Positions 1 to 11,260 of a stretch of DNA of 64,000 nt are shown piece after piece. Position numbers and translations under genes: made by a program. Positions within the stretch are counted from its first letter, which is position 1, and every line of letters begins with the position of its first letter. This stretch comes from Aradus depressus (taxonomy: Eukaryota; Arthropoda; Insecta; Hemiptera; Aradidae): positions 18,442,027 to 18,506,026 of the forward strand of contig OY759221.1 of NCBI GenBank assembly GCA_963662175.1. The letters run 5' to 3'. Below the pieces are notes generated by a model, which had not been told where the DNA came from, searched no databases, and saw nothing but the letters and a program-made list of their open reading frames with translations.

Positions 1-84
1 ACAACTCCTACGACAATTTAGACAGTTCAACTTCCCACTGGCCCTTCACATCTCTGGCCACTGTCGATTATAAAAAAGTCGTAG

Positions 85-185
85 GTGAATCACATATAAT
101 ATACACCCCCAGCACGAAATAATCGATTAAGTTTTCTCTCTCCCTCAACCAATTGACCTTTTAGGTTAAAAAATCAATAGTTCAA
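85..185 (+). repeat. TACTTCCCC repeat, head
   Basis: AAAAAAGTCGTAGGTGAATC then CCCCCAGCACGAAATAATCG and CTCTCTCCCTCAACCAATTG: the head of the family. Confidence 0.6.
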
Positions 186-574
186 TTACACATGGACTTT
201 TCAATCCTCATTCTAATGTGATGTAAACAATTTACACAAATTAAGATTATTAATATATTATAGAATCGATTATTATTATTATTATATATATTATATATAA
301 TATTATTATAAAAATAGCTGTTAGAAGAAAATAACTTAAATAGTAAATAAATAAACAAAAATGAACTAGTCGCATTTTGTTTTAAAACAAAATGTGAACA
401 ACCAATGAATGAAAAACAAATGACGACGATCAGCTGTTTTAAATAGTGTGCAACAGTCTAAGTTGTGTTGTGGAAGTGGACAGTCTAGAGAGAGCCATCA
501 ACTTTCGATGTATCAACACGAATATTAGTATGTTGATTCAGAAGACACCTACCGATTTTCAAATCAAATCGATA

Positions 575-660
575 AATTGGTATCAGGGGAGAACGAAAAA
601 TTAATTAATTAATTCACACTGGTGAAGTACATTACTTGTGAGTCACCAACGACTTTTAAA
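575..660 (-). repeat. TACTTCCCC repeat, head, reverse
   Basis: Ends TTCACACTGGTGAAGTACAT and GAGTCACCAACGACTTTT, the complement of the head. Confidence 0.6.
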
Positions 661-944
661 GTTAATCTTGATCAAAATATCAGGTACGAAACACTAAATA
701 CATGTTACCTTAAGTAGATAACTAGACAGAATACATGATAACTGAGCAATTCATCAAGATGCGCCATTAGATGAGGCAATTATAGATACATAGGAATCTA
801 ACAATATATCACTTAGATATATTAATTAATTACATAATCAACAGGAGCTAAATAACTCTAGGTACGTGGATATTGTACACCCACTGGCCTCCTGGCTAAC
901 ATGTCGTCAAGGTTCAAATATGACGATGATTTTTCCTTTTCTAG

Positions 945-1130
945 CTATCACAAAATATTGGAAAAGTTATGGAATTGGTCAATAATTCGATGCGGATTTT
1001 TCACCGAAATTTCATGTTTTCCAAAAACTAAAAAAACAAAATCTGTGTGTCTGTGAACACGATAACTCCCGATAGATTGAATGTGTCGACACGAAATTTT
1101 ATATGTGAATCCAGAAAGAATTAAAAATGT
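945..1130 (-). repeat. TACTTCCCC repeat, tail, reverse
   Basis: GGAAAAGTTATGGAATTGGT, TTCACCGAAATTTCATGTTT and GTGAACACGATAACTCCCGA are the complement of the tail. Confidence 0.65.
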
Positions 1131-1637
1131 ATTTTTTTAATGTGAAAATGTTTTATGATCAGACAGAAAAACTGATGGAAAATGATAGAAATATCAGTAA
1201 ATCTGAATGGAAAATCCTCATCTTAAATTTCCTTCCTAATAGTATTACGTCTCTTCATTTCCTTTTCAATCAGTTTCGATCCGTTTCCATTATTACTTAA
1301 CTGCACTGGCTATGTTATTTTTAATTCAATTTGAAAAAAAAATTATTTTATTTTATTACGTGAATTTATTTTTACGATATTCATATAATTAATAATTAAT
1401 TATAAATTAAAAAATTAATTAAAAACTACGAAAAAAAAGTTTATTATAGGAAAATTTACAAAACCCTGGAGGACACCTGTCTTTCATACCAAGGTTTTTT
1501 CTCATCTAATTTTCATAATCATTTTTGAAAAAAGGTTTAAATTGTGTTGCAGTGAATTGCCTTCTCGAATTTGGTGCTTCGTTATCTTAAGACACTTCTT
1601 CGCTTTTTGGGTTATATTTGACTTTCTTCGTAGTCTG

Positions 1638-1865
1638 TTTTTTTTTTTTTTTTTTTTTAATTAATTTATTTATTTATTGGTCTTATGTACGATGCATACA
1701 AGGCATGTCTCTATAATGGTTTTATCTAGTTATTTACAACATCCATGGTCCTGGGAGAGAGTTCTATCTACGAAATAAAACTCACTCCCGGACGGGAATC
1801 GAACCCGCAAGGTGACACCATGCGACCAAAGCCCTACGCTCTAGCCCACACGGCCACCATGATAG
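1638..1865 (-). mobile_element. SINE2, near full length, reverse
   Basis: Same family as the 19.5 kb copy; box B is exact (GGTTCGATTCC). The poly-A tail (poly-T here, 1638-1660) is long. Confidence 0.82.
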
Positions 1866-1873
1866 GATATTGT

Positions 1874-2292
1874 TTTTCACAATTTTGTGTATGTTATATT
1901 CTTTGTTCCCTTGGAAAGCCTAAACGGGTGATATTTTTATGATTTATTATTTATTTGTTTAGTCGTAACCTCCCGAGTGACATAGTCTAAATAGTCATCC
2001 CCGAAAAAATATGTCAAACTCTAAAAATCAAAAGTTTTTGCCAGTGCAGATCCATAAGTTGTATTATTAATTTTATTAATTATTAATTATTGATACCCCT
2101 ACACCCCTCTCGATGGGTTTTGTTGACTTTTGATTTTTAACGTTTCACAATATGTTTTTTTCGGGTAAGTCACATAGCCTATGTCACTCGGGAGATTACG
2201 ACTAAACAAATGGCGTATACATCATAAAAATATTAGCCGTTTTGGCTCTCCGAAGGGACAAAGAATATGACATACGCACATAATTGTGAAAG
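1874..2292. repeat. Large inverted repeat
   Basis: The arm 1874-2035 (TTTCACAATTTTGTGTATGT ... TAGTCGTAACCTCCCGAGTG) is the complement of 2140-2292 (CACTCGGGAGATTACGACTA ... ACATAATTGTGAAAG), with a 100-bp AT-rich centre. GTCGTAATCTCCCAGTGACATAGG recurs at about 27877-27900, so it belongs to a dispersed family. Confidence 0.75.
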
Positions 2293-2815
2293 AAATACCC
2301 TTTCGCGATCCGCAGTCGGGTAAAAACATCATCCAAGGTTCGAAGTGGCATGAATTCCCTTCATCGATGAGTCATTTTCGAAAAAATCGTAGAGGTAACA
2401 TATTGCCGAACAATATGTTTGAGAATAAGACCTGATGTTTGCTAACCTCACAGCCTTCACAATCAATATTTAGTCTTAAGTGTGTATCCTGAATATAAAC
2501 CATTTTGCCTAATACTCCTCTATCCCAAGATTAGGCCTGAAAGCAAGCCCTTTTAGCATTAAGAGCTCCAGTTCATCGAAAATCAAAATTATAGAACATA
2601 ACTGAACAATAATCCACAATTAATTCAACTTCCTGATTTTTTTTGAACAAATGTTCAAGAAAGAATCTGAAATTGTTCATGTGGAGGCGTAATGGAAATA
2701 AGAAAAATAAAAAAGTCTTCCGTGAATCTCCGGAAGATCTTCCACAACAACAACAACATTTATTTGGACCAACAAGAAAAGGTGCTATACACAAATATAT
2801 AATAAAATTAAGGGT

Positions 2816-3535
2816 TTAAAGTAGGAAGTCCTGGTACAGTCTTTGTTTGAGTCGCCTCCCAGGAGTAGGCGCTCCTAGACTGTAGTGTACAGCCCCGGAA
2901 CAATGCACAAGGGCTTCGTGGTGGTTCTTCACTAGTTTCTCGATGTGAGCTGCAAAAAGAGGAACCCCCCAATTCTTCGTGGATTTTGTGATTCCTGACA
3001 AACCAGGGTGCATTTGTTGCTATTCGGAGTACTTTATTCTGAAATGTTTGTAGTCATTTCAAGTTAGTGTTGCTGGTACCGATCCAGACTGGACAGGCGT
3101 ATGTTAGAAGTGGAAGTAGGAGTGTCTTGTATAGCAGAATAGTACATGTGTGTTTCTGTTTATGAGAGGGTAGAGGGTGTTAAGTCGTGAATATGCTAGC
3201 TGTAGTTTTCTGTTAATGTGTAGTTTCCATGTGATTCGTGTATCTAAAAGTACTCCAAGATAGCGCAGACCCTGGTTCTTAGGATTCCAGAGAATGGGGA
3301 GGTCATCAATTTGCAGCTGACGTTGTTCTTCTATGGAGAATCTGCGGAGAGCGAAGATTTTAGCTTCAGTCTTCCCTACGTTCAGTTTTAGTCTCCATTT
3401 CGAGAACCAGAGAGAATCTTCTGTCAGGGCTTCCTGGAGCTGTTCAATGCCGACGGAGAGGACACTATGCTGACAGGCGATCATTGTGTCATCGGCAGAG
3501 GTGGCTAATGTCGCCATCTTCCCCAACATGAATTA
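2816..3535 (-). pseudogene. Jockey-clade LINE, reverse transcriptase palm-to-C-terminus
   Basis: The minus-strand frame ending at 3104 contains ADDT of the catalytic (F/Y)ADD box (Tyr replaced by Ser), then FSKWRLKLNVGKTEAKIF and LRYLGVLLDTRITWKLHI, the palm-thumb transition of Jockey-like enzymes. After a frame break the C-terminus resumes as NAPWF-like sequence and LGVPLFAAHIEKLVKNHHEA, ending near 2816. Upstream motifs A and B, endonuclease and ORF1 are absent. Stops and shifts show it is dead. Confidence 0.8.
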
Positions 3536-3784
3536 ATCAATCAATCGTTTGGGCTAAACATCAATAGTTGACGTGCATAAAGGGCTACTGAATCCTCGTA
3601 CTAAATCATTACATCGGCAGTTATTAGGGTTTTGTGTCGAGCTGGCCCTTTTCGGAAACTACTGTAGAAATCAAAATTTAGTAGACCAGACAACAATTAT
3701 TTTAGGAAATGTGATAATATTTATTATTTGTTTATTATAATTAATAAATTTTAATTTTATTTTTATATATTTTTTAATTATCAC

Positions 3785-4070
3785 AGAAAATATGAAAATG
3801 TGGGCTCCAGGCACCAGGACGAGGTTGTCGTGATGGTCCCTCTTCAGCTTGACGAAGAAGGCCCCGATGTCCGGGATGTCCACTTCTTGCAGATTCAAGA
3901 TGAACCAAGGTACATCCAACGGCTAAACGAAGGTCCTTGTTTCCAAACCTTCCAAGTTTGCTTGTGCCCTGCCAAAAGGATATTGGTAAGTGTGTAATCG
4001 GGTCTGCTTGTGTCTTCCATGAGAGTCTAGTGTCGATATGTACCTGAAGATAGTTTACGGTCACTTCAGT
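3785..4070 (-). pseudogene. Second Jockey-like LINE fragment, internally deleted
   Basis: The minus strand shows TVNYLQVHIDTRLSWKTQAD, a degraded YLG...D.RL.WK thumb motif. In another frame follows DVPWFILNLQEVDIPDIGAF, like the NxPWxVxNxxLHxDLxIP motif near the end of Jockey ORF2. The two are closer together than in an intact element, so a central block has been lost. It lies just upstream of the other Jockey fragment but overlaps it in content, so it is a separate insertion. Confidence 0.5.
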
Positions 4071-4365
4071 AGGTGTCCTGTATAAGTATGTCCAAGTTCG
4101 TCCTTCGATGAAAGAAAACTTTGACTATCACGCAGAGTTTATTCCAACATTCCATCAATTGAAACTGTCCCTCATGAACCGTCACGTTGTAGGGCCCCAC
4201 TGTTGATGACAAATCTAAGCAGAATATCATCAGCGCTAACAGTGAGTTGGGGGTATCTATTTTTACTACTCTTTATTGTTTTTTCGTACTAAAACTATAT
4301 ATAACCACTAAAATCATATAATTCAAGCTTAGGCAAATGAAAAAAAAAATGAAACGTACTTGAAC

Positions 4366-4545
4366 ACGCCGTCCTGAGCATGTACGGTGTCAGGTACTAG
4401 TTAAAGAATGTAATTAAACCTAGGCAGGCAACATTTAGGACTCCCACAGTAGAGTCGAGTTCATGTATACCATCGCGACAAAGAGTGTACTGGTAGCAGC
4501 GATATGCACCATGCAGTTAAAGCCCGGGTATCAGTCATAATAACC
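4366..4545 (+). mobile_element. SINE1 body, diverged
   Basis: Starts at GAACACGCCGTCC and runs through CAGGTACTAGTTAAAGA and CCCACAGTAGAGTCGAG to CCCGGGTATCAGTCATAATA. Head missing, many substitutions. Confidence 0.68.
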
Positions 4546-4984
4546 AATTCCATTTTTAAACGAATATTACCTATATATGACATTTTTCGTAGAAAATAGA
4601 AAAACAGGTACATTTTAACATGATTACTGAACAACATGGATACTCCATCTATATTCTAAAAATATGACACGTCTGTCCAAGTCACATAATAGCAGGATAT
4701 TGAGTGATATGGCTAATTCAGAGGTAGGGGCGCCCATCTATCATCGGATCCATCTATGACATCACATATCACTTTGGTCTATTTTCAATCTCACTCGTCT
4801 GTGGCCCGCTCAGCTAAGAAACACACTTTATTTCTACCGACTTGCTAGGAACTTATCTTCGATAAACACCCTAGGGCAGCCTCTTTCAACTGTTTTCAGA
4901 CAATAGACAAACTTATTGACCTGTGGAGAGTATCAATGGGTGGAGTAGTAGTTAAAGTGGCTGGCTCCTAAGCTGGAAGGTTAT

Positions 4985-5285
4985 AATATCCAAAAAAAAA
5001 GCAATAACTGCCGATGTAATGAAGGTATCTACATGAAATTTCATATTTAAAGCCAAAACCCAGTGGAATATGACTAGTTTTGAAGGGGGAGCGAAACGTT
5101 AATTGATTAATTTCGTTCTGAGGAAGTATATTGCAGTTTATTCATTTTTTTTTTACAAATGAATCAAAAGTAGAAAAGATTAACCGGTTCATTGTTCTTT
5201 TTTTTTTGGATTCAGGGGGTTTCAAAATGAAAATCTGATGACAACTCTTATATTGTTGATCGATTACGTAACTTAGTCTATACTA
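4985..5285. repeat. TACTTCCCC repeat fragments, head reverse then tail forward
   Basis: 4985-5145 is a reverse monomer and head (AATAACTGCCGATGTAATGA ... GTTCTGAGGAAGTATATTG); 5190-5280 is a forward tail (GGATTCAGGGGGTTTCAAAA ... CGATTACGTAACTT). Confidence 0.6.
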
Positions 5286-5456
5286 AAAACATATGAGGAA
5301 GATGTGATGATGATGTGACAATATAGTTCTGTCTCCAATAACCTGATGATGTGACACTATAGTTCTGTCTCCAATATCTATATTATCTATTTTTTATTTT
5401 ATTTTATTTTTTGTTTATTATATATATTTTTTTATTATTTATTTATTATCTATATC

Positions 5457-5733
5457 GAACGAGGCCCTTAGTTTATTTTATCTGGGAGGTAAAATAAACT
5501 TAAGCACGCCGTCCTTCGGATGGGACGTTAAGCGATGGTCCCGAGCCTGTACGATGTCAGGTACTCGTTAAAGACCCCTACCCTAGATGAATAAAAAATT
5601 TAGGGTAGGCAAAATTTAGGACTCCCACAGTAGAGTCGGGCTCATGTCCACCAGAGTGACGAAAGAGCGCTCTGGTAGTAGGCGATATGACCTCGTTGTT
5701 AAAGCCCGAGCATGAGTCATAAAACCTAATCTA
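5457..5733 (+). mobile_element. SINE1, 5'-truncated, inside a Penelope-like unit
   Basis: Lacks the tRNA head; begins CGAGGCCCTTAGTTTATTTT and ends with a tail of CCTAATCTAACCTAACC. Flanked by TATCTATAT and TATCTATAC. The paralogous unit at 59.2-59.8 kb lacks it, giving a clean filled/empty comparison. Confidence 0.85.
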
Positions 5734-6192
5734 ACCTAACCTATCTATACATATGTGTTAAGAGTATACAGACACAAACAACCTTAATAATAAATATTTA
5801 TATTACTTTCAACATTTCTGCTGTAATGTGACAGTTATGACGGGGTTTTCCGAGCTCCCTGTACCTGTTTCCTTTAGCACCCTAGTATTATTTTGTACCA
5901 TTTCATTGCAATGTAAGACTCCATCCAGTGTACATGCCTTCTCCCCAACCCTGCTTACTCATAGTAAGTCATTTTAATGTTTACTCTTTATTATGTTCCA
6001 CCTATTTGTCTATTTCCATTATTAATGTTTATGTTTAGTAATGTATTCATATTTAATTTTAATGTTTAGTAATGTATTCATAGTAAGTCAGTTTCAATTT
6101 TTAACTTATTATAATGTATTTTTAACGTTCAGTAATGTTTATCAACAAAAATAATTTTTGTTTATTTTTGATTCTACTCTTGATTTCCCCCC

Positions 6193-6245
6193 CATGTTTG
6201 TAGGCCCTGATGATGATATAAAATATATCGAAACGTTGGCACATG
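6193..6245 (+). ncRNA. Hammerhead-ribozyme-like motif, family A
   Basis: CTGATGA (6207-6213), a 6-bp helix GATATA/TATATC with AAA loop (6215-6229), then GAAA (6230-6233), ACGU as a self-complementary stem III, U17 at 6237, and GGC pairing with GCC just before CTGATGA. An outer CATGT/ACATG helix (6193-6197, 6241-6245) closes stem I around an internal bulge. This is the layout of minimal type I hammerheads known from Penelope-like retroelements, with a stem III that needs two molecules. An unpaired U between CTGATGA and stem II is unusual. Confidence 0.65.
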
Positions 6246-7254
6246 AATAGTGTTTTCTTCCATCTTTAACTGACCCTCAATATTCCTACAATTGTATGAT
6301 GAACAACAATTCAGAATTACAATAAGGCAATACTCTGAATAACAAAATGTTAAATATTAAATGAAAATATTTTAGAAAAAAAAAAAAAAAAACTCAATAA
6401 AGATGTTTTTAAACGGATTCCAATACTGTGAGGGAATGGGCAGATATCTGGAGGGTTGTACCGAACTGGAATGTATAATAGAATATTGTATATGTTCCTT
6501 GAATAAAATATTATCCTATCTACCTTAGATTTAGTACAAAACAGAATAAAAATTCTGAGGGAAATATTCCTGCGGTTGTCTGTAGTTTTTCTCGTTTTAA
6601 CTAACCAGTCGCTGAATGGCTTCGTCATGCCCTGCAGCAAGAAAACCTAGTTACATTAACAATGATTAAGATAATTTATTGAAAGTTATGAAAAACATAT
6701 ACAATACATATGAGTAATAAGTGTATGTATGTGCAAAGTGCACTTTACAGTGGATGACTAATATTTTTAAAAAATAATTTTTGGGGGATAGGGCGGAGCG
6801 GAGCCATTTTCGAGGTTTGCTTAAAGCGAGAGACACTACAAACTCCAAAAACAAGTATGTGAAATTTGTTAAAATTCTGAAAGCTAGGTAGGGGTGAGGA
6901 GGAGGGGGCAAGTGCGGTCGGTAAGTGCCCCCTCTCTCTCAGGGTTGAAACCTAATCTGTAGAAGGTTAGGGGTTTGTATGGTGGTGATTAGTCAAAGGG
7001 CAGACAGACAGACAGAGAGAGGCTGGAGGTTCAGTCTTCATGATATATGATCCTCAGATTACATTCCTGGAGAGGACACCAGTATGTGTTACTGTCTTCT
7101 GAAGGCTACACTAGGCGTAAGGGAGTAGGTAGCAACTGTGCCGCAATCTCATACCGACTACCCTCCCCGAAGGCTGAGGCGGTCCTGGACGAGAGACCTG
7201 AGAGCTATTATTTAAGTAGCTACAACTTGAGGTATTAAGAAGGTAGGCTATTAA

Positions 7255-7450
7255 GGTAGCGCATTTAAGCACAAGAGCACTTAAACACACAATTAAATAA
7301 GCATATAAGCACATAATCACTTAAGCACATAAAGTATATAAGCCCATAATCACATTAGGACATAAGTATATAAACACTAAATTATATAACTACATAAGTA
7401 CTTAAGCACATAAGTATATAAGCATATACTTATATAAGCATATAAGTGCT
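7255..7450 (+). repeat. Simple repeat of TAAGCACATA-like units
   Basis: Short degenerate units (AAGCACATAA, AAGTATATAA) repeat irregularly for about 195 bp. Confidence 0.75.
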
Positions 7451-7469
7451 TAGTAAGTTCGCAGATTTG

Positions 7470-7715
7470 AAACCCGACTGAAGCCCTTAGGTTTGTTTTC
7501 TGGGAGGTGAAAAAGCCTTGAGTACGCCCTCCTTTGGATGGGACGTTAAGCGATGGTCCCGAGCCTGTACAATGTCAGTCAGGTACACGTTAAAGACTCT
7601 TAACCTAGGTGAATAAACATGGGTAGGCAACATTTCGGACTTGCGGAGTAGAGTCGGGCTCGAGTAGCTGAAATGACTTCGTAGTTAAAGCCCGGGCATG
7701 AGTCATAATAAATAT
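7470..7715 (+). mobile_element. SINE1 body, 5'-truncated
   Basis: Matches from GCCCTTAGGTTTGTTTTCTG through GGGACGTTAAGCGATGGTCC to GGCATGAGTCATAATAA, with a deletion in the GAAAGAGCGCTCTGG part. Confidence 0.72.
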
Positions 7716-7960
7716 TGTCATTTTTCTTCTTATGTTTAGTTATTATATTATTATATATATATATTATAATATTGCCCTTTATTATTTTGGTGAAATATGT
7801 ATATACAACGAATATGAAACTTGAATAACTGCATACGATTTTCGATGTAGGCATCACACATACGCTTTTAACAAAAATAAAAAAAATATTGCTTTTCATT
7901 TCCACTGTGTATTAATATGACTGCGTAAATCTTTGGCGAAAATTCAGAATAAAATACACG

Positions 7961-8391
7961 ATGTCTATTGTACAATCAAAAGCCGACAAATTGGCTAGTG
8001 CAGCAACGGAAAATATAAGTATGTATATAGGACCTGGTTCGTCAATAGGGATTACGAATAAACAGGTTGTCGACAGTCAAAACAATAGAGGACCGGATAA
8101 CAAAAGAAGAATAACTGTTCGTAACCAACGCCTGGTTGAGACATTGGGTTACCTAATCGGATATCACAGTATGAAAACATCTCTTTGAAATGGGTCTTGT
8201 TCCGGATACTTTCTGCAGAAAATGTCAATAGATTAAGGAAATCACGCTACACATCCTGGTTGAATGTGCACGTTATTCACACCTCCGATGAGGCGTTCCT
8301 CAACCCAAATGAGTTGAAGAAACAGATCTGCGAGAAGAGTAGGTTGACGGATAGCGAGGGTCTGTTATATGGGCCAACAGGCTTTGGATAA
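7961..8391 (+). pseudogene. RNase H-bearing LINE, C-terminal remnant
   Basis: The first frame starts with SKADKLASAATENIS, like the end of a LINE RNase H domain, then IGPGSSIGI and RLVETLGYLIGYHSMKTSL. After a frame slip at 8185 the continuation reads GLVPDTFCRKCQ, then LHILVECARYSHLR and, in a further frame, EAFLNPNELKKQICEKSRL. The C-x2-C...H-x4-C cluster after a 'GHYSMK'-like motif is the conserved C-terminal zinc-binding region of I-group LINEs. Stops and frameshifts show decay. Confidence 0.68.
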
Positions 8392-8399
8392 CATAGGTA

Positions 8400-9590
8400 C
8401 AAAACCCATCACAGTAATCAATCTAATCTTATGGAGAAAGTTCAGAATAAACTACAGTTTTCTGTAATGTCAAAAAGACGAAGTTTTAATTTTCAAAAAA
8501 AATTATTAACAAGATCAAGTAGTTGAAAAAAAAGGCTGTGAAAATAAATAAAAAAAATAAGTGGAGAAAGAAGACGATGATGAGGTGAAATATCAGGGAT
8601 TTCCCCGGGACTTAAAGGACTTGGTTGGTAAGCTATCTCACTTTTCCAAGAGAAAAGCCCGAAGCTCAAACTTACGTCCCTTCAAACTTACCTGAACCCC
8701 CCCCCCCCCCCCCCCCCACCTCTAAGCCTTTTGTTTAGTTTTTGAGCAAGCCCCAAGAGTTGTCCCATAAATAATCAATCAGGCTTCACTAATTTGGAAA
8801 TTTGAAATTGATAGCCTTCAAAAACCAGGAGAGGATAAAATCCCTCATTAAGATTCTTAGGAAACACGAATTACACTGGAAAAGTATGAAATTTAGGTTT
8901 TTCGGGAATAGGAATTTTTCCAGTACAGTATATTAATTAATTCGGTATTTCAACCATATCGTTTCGCGTAGATTTCGTTTTCTTCAAGAAGATAAGTTTT
9001 AAAGTAATTAATTACAAAAAAATATTTGAGAATTCCATAGAATGTAAATTAAAATATGTTTTTTTGAAAATTTAGTAGGGCTATTAAAAAAAAAACAAAA
9101 AAAAATCCCATCCTATTTCTAAACCATTTTAACTTTTTTATTTCAAATAAAAATTTTAATTCCTGCTAATTTTCATATATATTCCCGGATTTTCTCTTTA
9201 TATTCTAACTTGCTAAACTCATACATCCTGCTTCATAAAATAATGACGACAGTGATTTCACATTCTATAGAATAATGAAACAATAAAATTTAAAAAAAAA
9301 AAATAATAATAATAAAAAGTTTATATTTTCCCTTTAAACTTTTGAATGTTCATTTTAAAGAATTAAGTTTAAGTTAGGCTTTTGAATTGAAAAAACAAAT
9401 CATTTTTAAACAGAAAAGAATAATTAGTTAATGTTTTATTTTAAATAATACAAAGTATTTTTGTTTGTAATTTTTGGGTACGAAAACAAGCCTACCCCAA
9501 GGGTCCTCCCCTCAATAGGAAAAAATAAAAAATAAATAAGAGAAAAAATGCATTCTATTCTTCCTTTTTTTTCATGAAAAAAATTTAAGT
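8400..9590. other. AT-rich stretch without genes
   Basis: Holds a run of about 20 C at 8697-8717 and many A or T homopolymers. No element boundary or coding sequence seen. Confidence 0.6.
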
Positions 9591-9649
9591 TTTATTTGTT
9601 TTTTTGTTGGAAATTATCTGAAGGTATTTTTGAAAATCATACAATTGTT

Positions 9650-10269
9650 TCCAAAGACAAGGAACTCGTACTTGGAGGTTGCAGGTTTGACCGGGTGGAT
9701 AGCTTCAAATACCTGGGGGCCGTTATCACGGGAAGGAACGACGTTAAAGAAGACATCAAAGCGAGGATAACGGCCGGGAATAGATGCTACCGGTCAGTGC
9801 AGAAGGTGCTCAGATCGAGGACTGTGTCCCGAGACGCCAAAATAGCAATTTATGAAACAGTCCTGAGACCGGTCGATATGCGAGTGAAACCTGGGTCCTG
9901 ACTAGGAGGGACGAAGTCTTACTCAATACGTGGGAGAGGAAGATATACGGCCCTACTCCAGAGAGGATATGGACCAATAGGGAGCTGAGGGACCTGTACA
10001 AGAGCCCGGACCTGGTGGCCTTAGTGAAGCAGGGGCGGCTGCGATGGCTGGGGCATTTACAGAGGATGGAACCAGACAGATTGCCGAGGAGGATACTGGA
10101 GGGACACCCGGGAGGACAAAGAAGAAGAGGAAGACCCCGCTTACGTTGGCTGGAGGACGTGGAGGACGACCTCAGAACGATGGGTGTGAGAAGATGGAGA
10201 CGGGAGGCCGAGGATAGAGAAGAATGGCGGAAGATCGTTGCGGAGGCCCAGGTTCTACAAAGACCATAG
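9650..10269 (+). pseudogene. RTE-like LINE, C-terminal part of reverse transcriptase ORF
   Basis: Frame one (9596-9901) contains VDSFKYLGAVITGRNDVKED, the thumb region after the catalytic palm, and continues as ARITAGNRCYRSVQKVLRSR. A frame change near 9890 leads to ETWVLTRRDE-like sequence and then RLRWLGHLQRMEPDRLPRRI, GRPRLRWLEDVEDDLR and a stop at 10267-10269. This arrangement (KYLG, then RLRWxGHxxRM, then a basic GGxRRRGRPRxRW) is typical of RTE/BovB-like endonuclease-reverse transcriptases. The catalytic palm and endonuclease are missing (5' truncation) and the frame is broken. It is GC-rich against AT-rich flanks, so insertion was fairly recent. Confidence 0.8.
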
Positions 10270-10337
10270 CGCCAGGGAACGAAAAATAAACAATTGTTTC
10301 CATATTCTATGTACACATCTGGAAACCACATTTTGTT

Positions 10338-10405
10338 AGTTATTGTGACTCATGCCCAGACTTCAACTACGAGGTCATATCGCCTACTACCAGACCTGTG
10401 GACAT
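10338..10405 (-). mobile_element. SINE1 3' end, reverse
   Basis: TGACTCATGCCCAGACTTCA and GAGGTCATATCGCCTACTAC match the SINE1 3' end, lying just after the RTE-like LINE. Confidence 0.6.
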
Positions 10406-10939
10406 GAGCGCGAACCGTGTTCGACCAGATTCTTACTGATGGTTCGCTTATTTATCCAAGACTAGTGACACACCACCAAATAAATAGCTTAATCATTGAA
10501 AAACACGACTAAAAATTAATAAATAAACAAAAAACACTTCGGAAAAAAGTGAGCAGAGTTCTTTTCTCAAATTTGATGTATCATCTTTAGATATCATATG
10601 CCATTATACACTATTTCACTTGTTGCTCAATTTTTTTCGAAGTCAGATTTTTTATTTATTTACATTTTTCTTACAATGTTTTCCGCTTCGTCCCCCTTCT
10701 GAAAAATTTGAAAGAAGGGCTTATGCTGACTTTTTAAAAAGAATTTCTTCTAAATAAAATGCTCCCGCTAGCAATTAATAAAAAGGAGAATTATTTCTAG
10801 GTTTCAGGTCACGTCTCCAATACAATATAAGTTGGTGGACCCGACTTGACCCCCAAAACACAGGGGATTACATATAGCCAAGTTTTATTATAGAAAATTA
10901 AAGTTTTGGTAGAAAAATGTTAAAAAATAAATTAATTAT

Positions 10940-11260
10940 AAATAAATAAAGAAAGTCATCGGTGAATCAGCGGCAATGTACCGAAAGTATCTAGCATGAA
11001 ACGCGGCAACTTACTGTTATTATCTGTTAATTATCGATACTACCCAGTAGTTTTCCACCAATAGTGCCCAACTATCGACTATCGCACATCCCTATTGACC
11101 AGTATGGACAGATATATGGTCTTCATTCAATACGCAATCTTACATTACTGTAACTTGTCGAAAAGTTGTTAAAAAAAGATTAGTTCTATCGATAATGTCA
11201 AAAACTATCGATAGCCTCAGTAAAAAGTTAAAACTATCGATAGTTTTACACCCCAACAGT
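10940..11260. other. Stretch with clustered ATCGATA motifs
   Basis: TATCGATA-type sites occur at about 11034, 11189, 11207 and 11234, the last two as AACTATCGATAG. The sequence is otherwise unrecognised and may be a decayed DNA element. Confidence 0.35.

Larger units (their letters stand above)
5319..6300 (+). mobile_element. Penelope-like terminal unit, family A, with SINE1 insertion
   Basis: From GTGACAATATAGTTCTGTCT to about 6300, matches 59230-59775 in inverted orientation, except for the SINE1 at 5457-5733 and several indels. Holds a direct duplication of GATGTGACA(A/C)TATAGTTCTGTCTCCAATA at its left edge and the hammerhead-like motif near its right end. No reverse transcriptase frame. 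Confidence 0.65.

Noticed and set aside
5715..5735. Interstitial telomere repeat (CCTAA)n
   Set aside because: Only a few units, always at the 3' end of SINE1 copies.
7600..7905. 101-codon minus-strand frame
   Set aside because: Covers the tail of a SINE1 and AT-rich sequence; hydrophobic by composition.
8697..8717. Poly-C run as a regulatory G-quadruplex
   Set aside because: Uninterrupted homopolymer runs also occur at 24463, 32309, 41619 and 47889, probably slippage products; length may be assembly-dependent.
9810..10331. 173-codon minus-strand frame
   Set aside because: Shadow of the GC-rich RTE-like LINE coding strand; no conserved protein signal.
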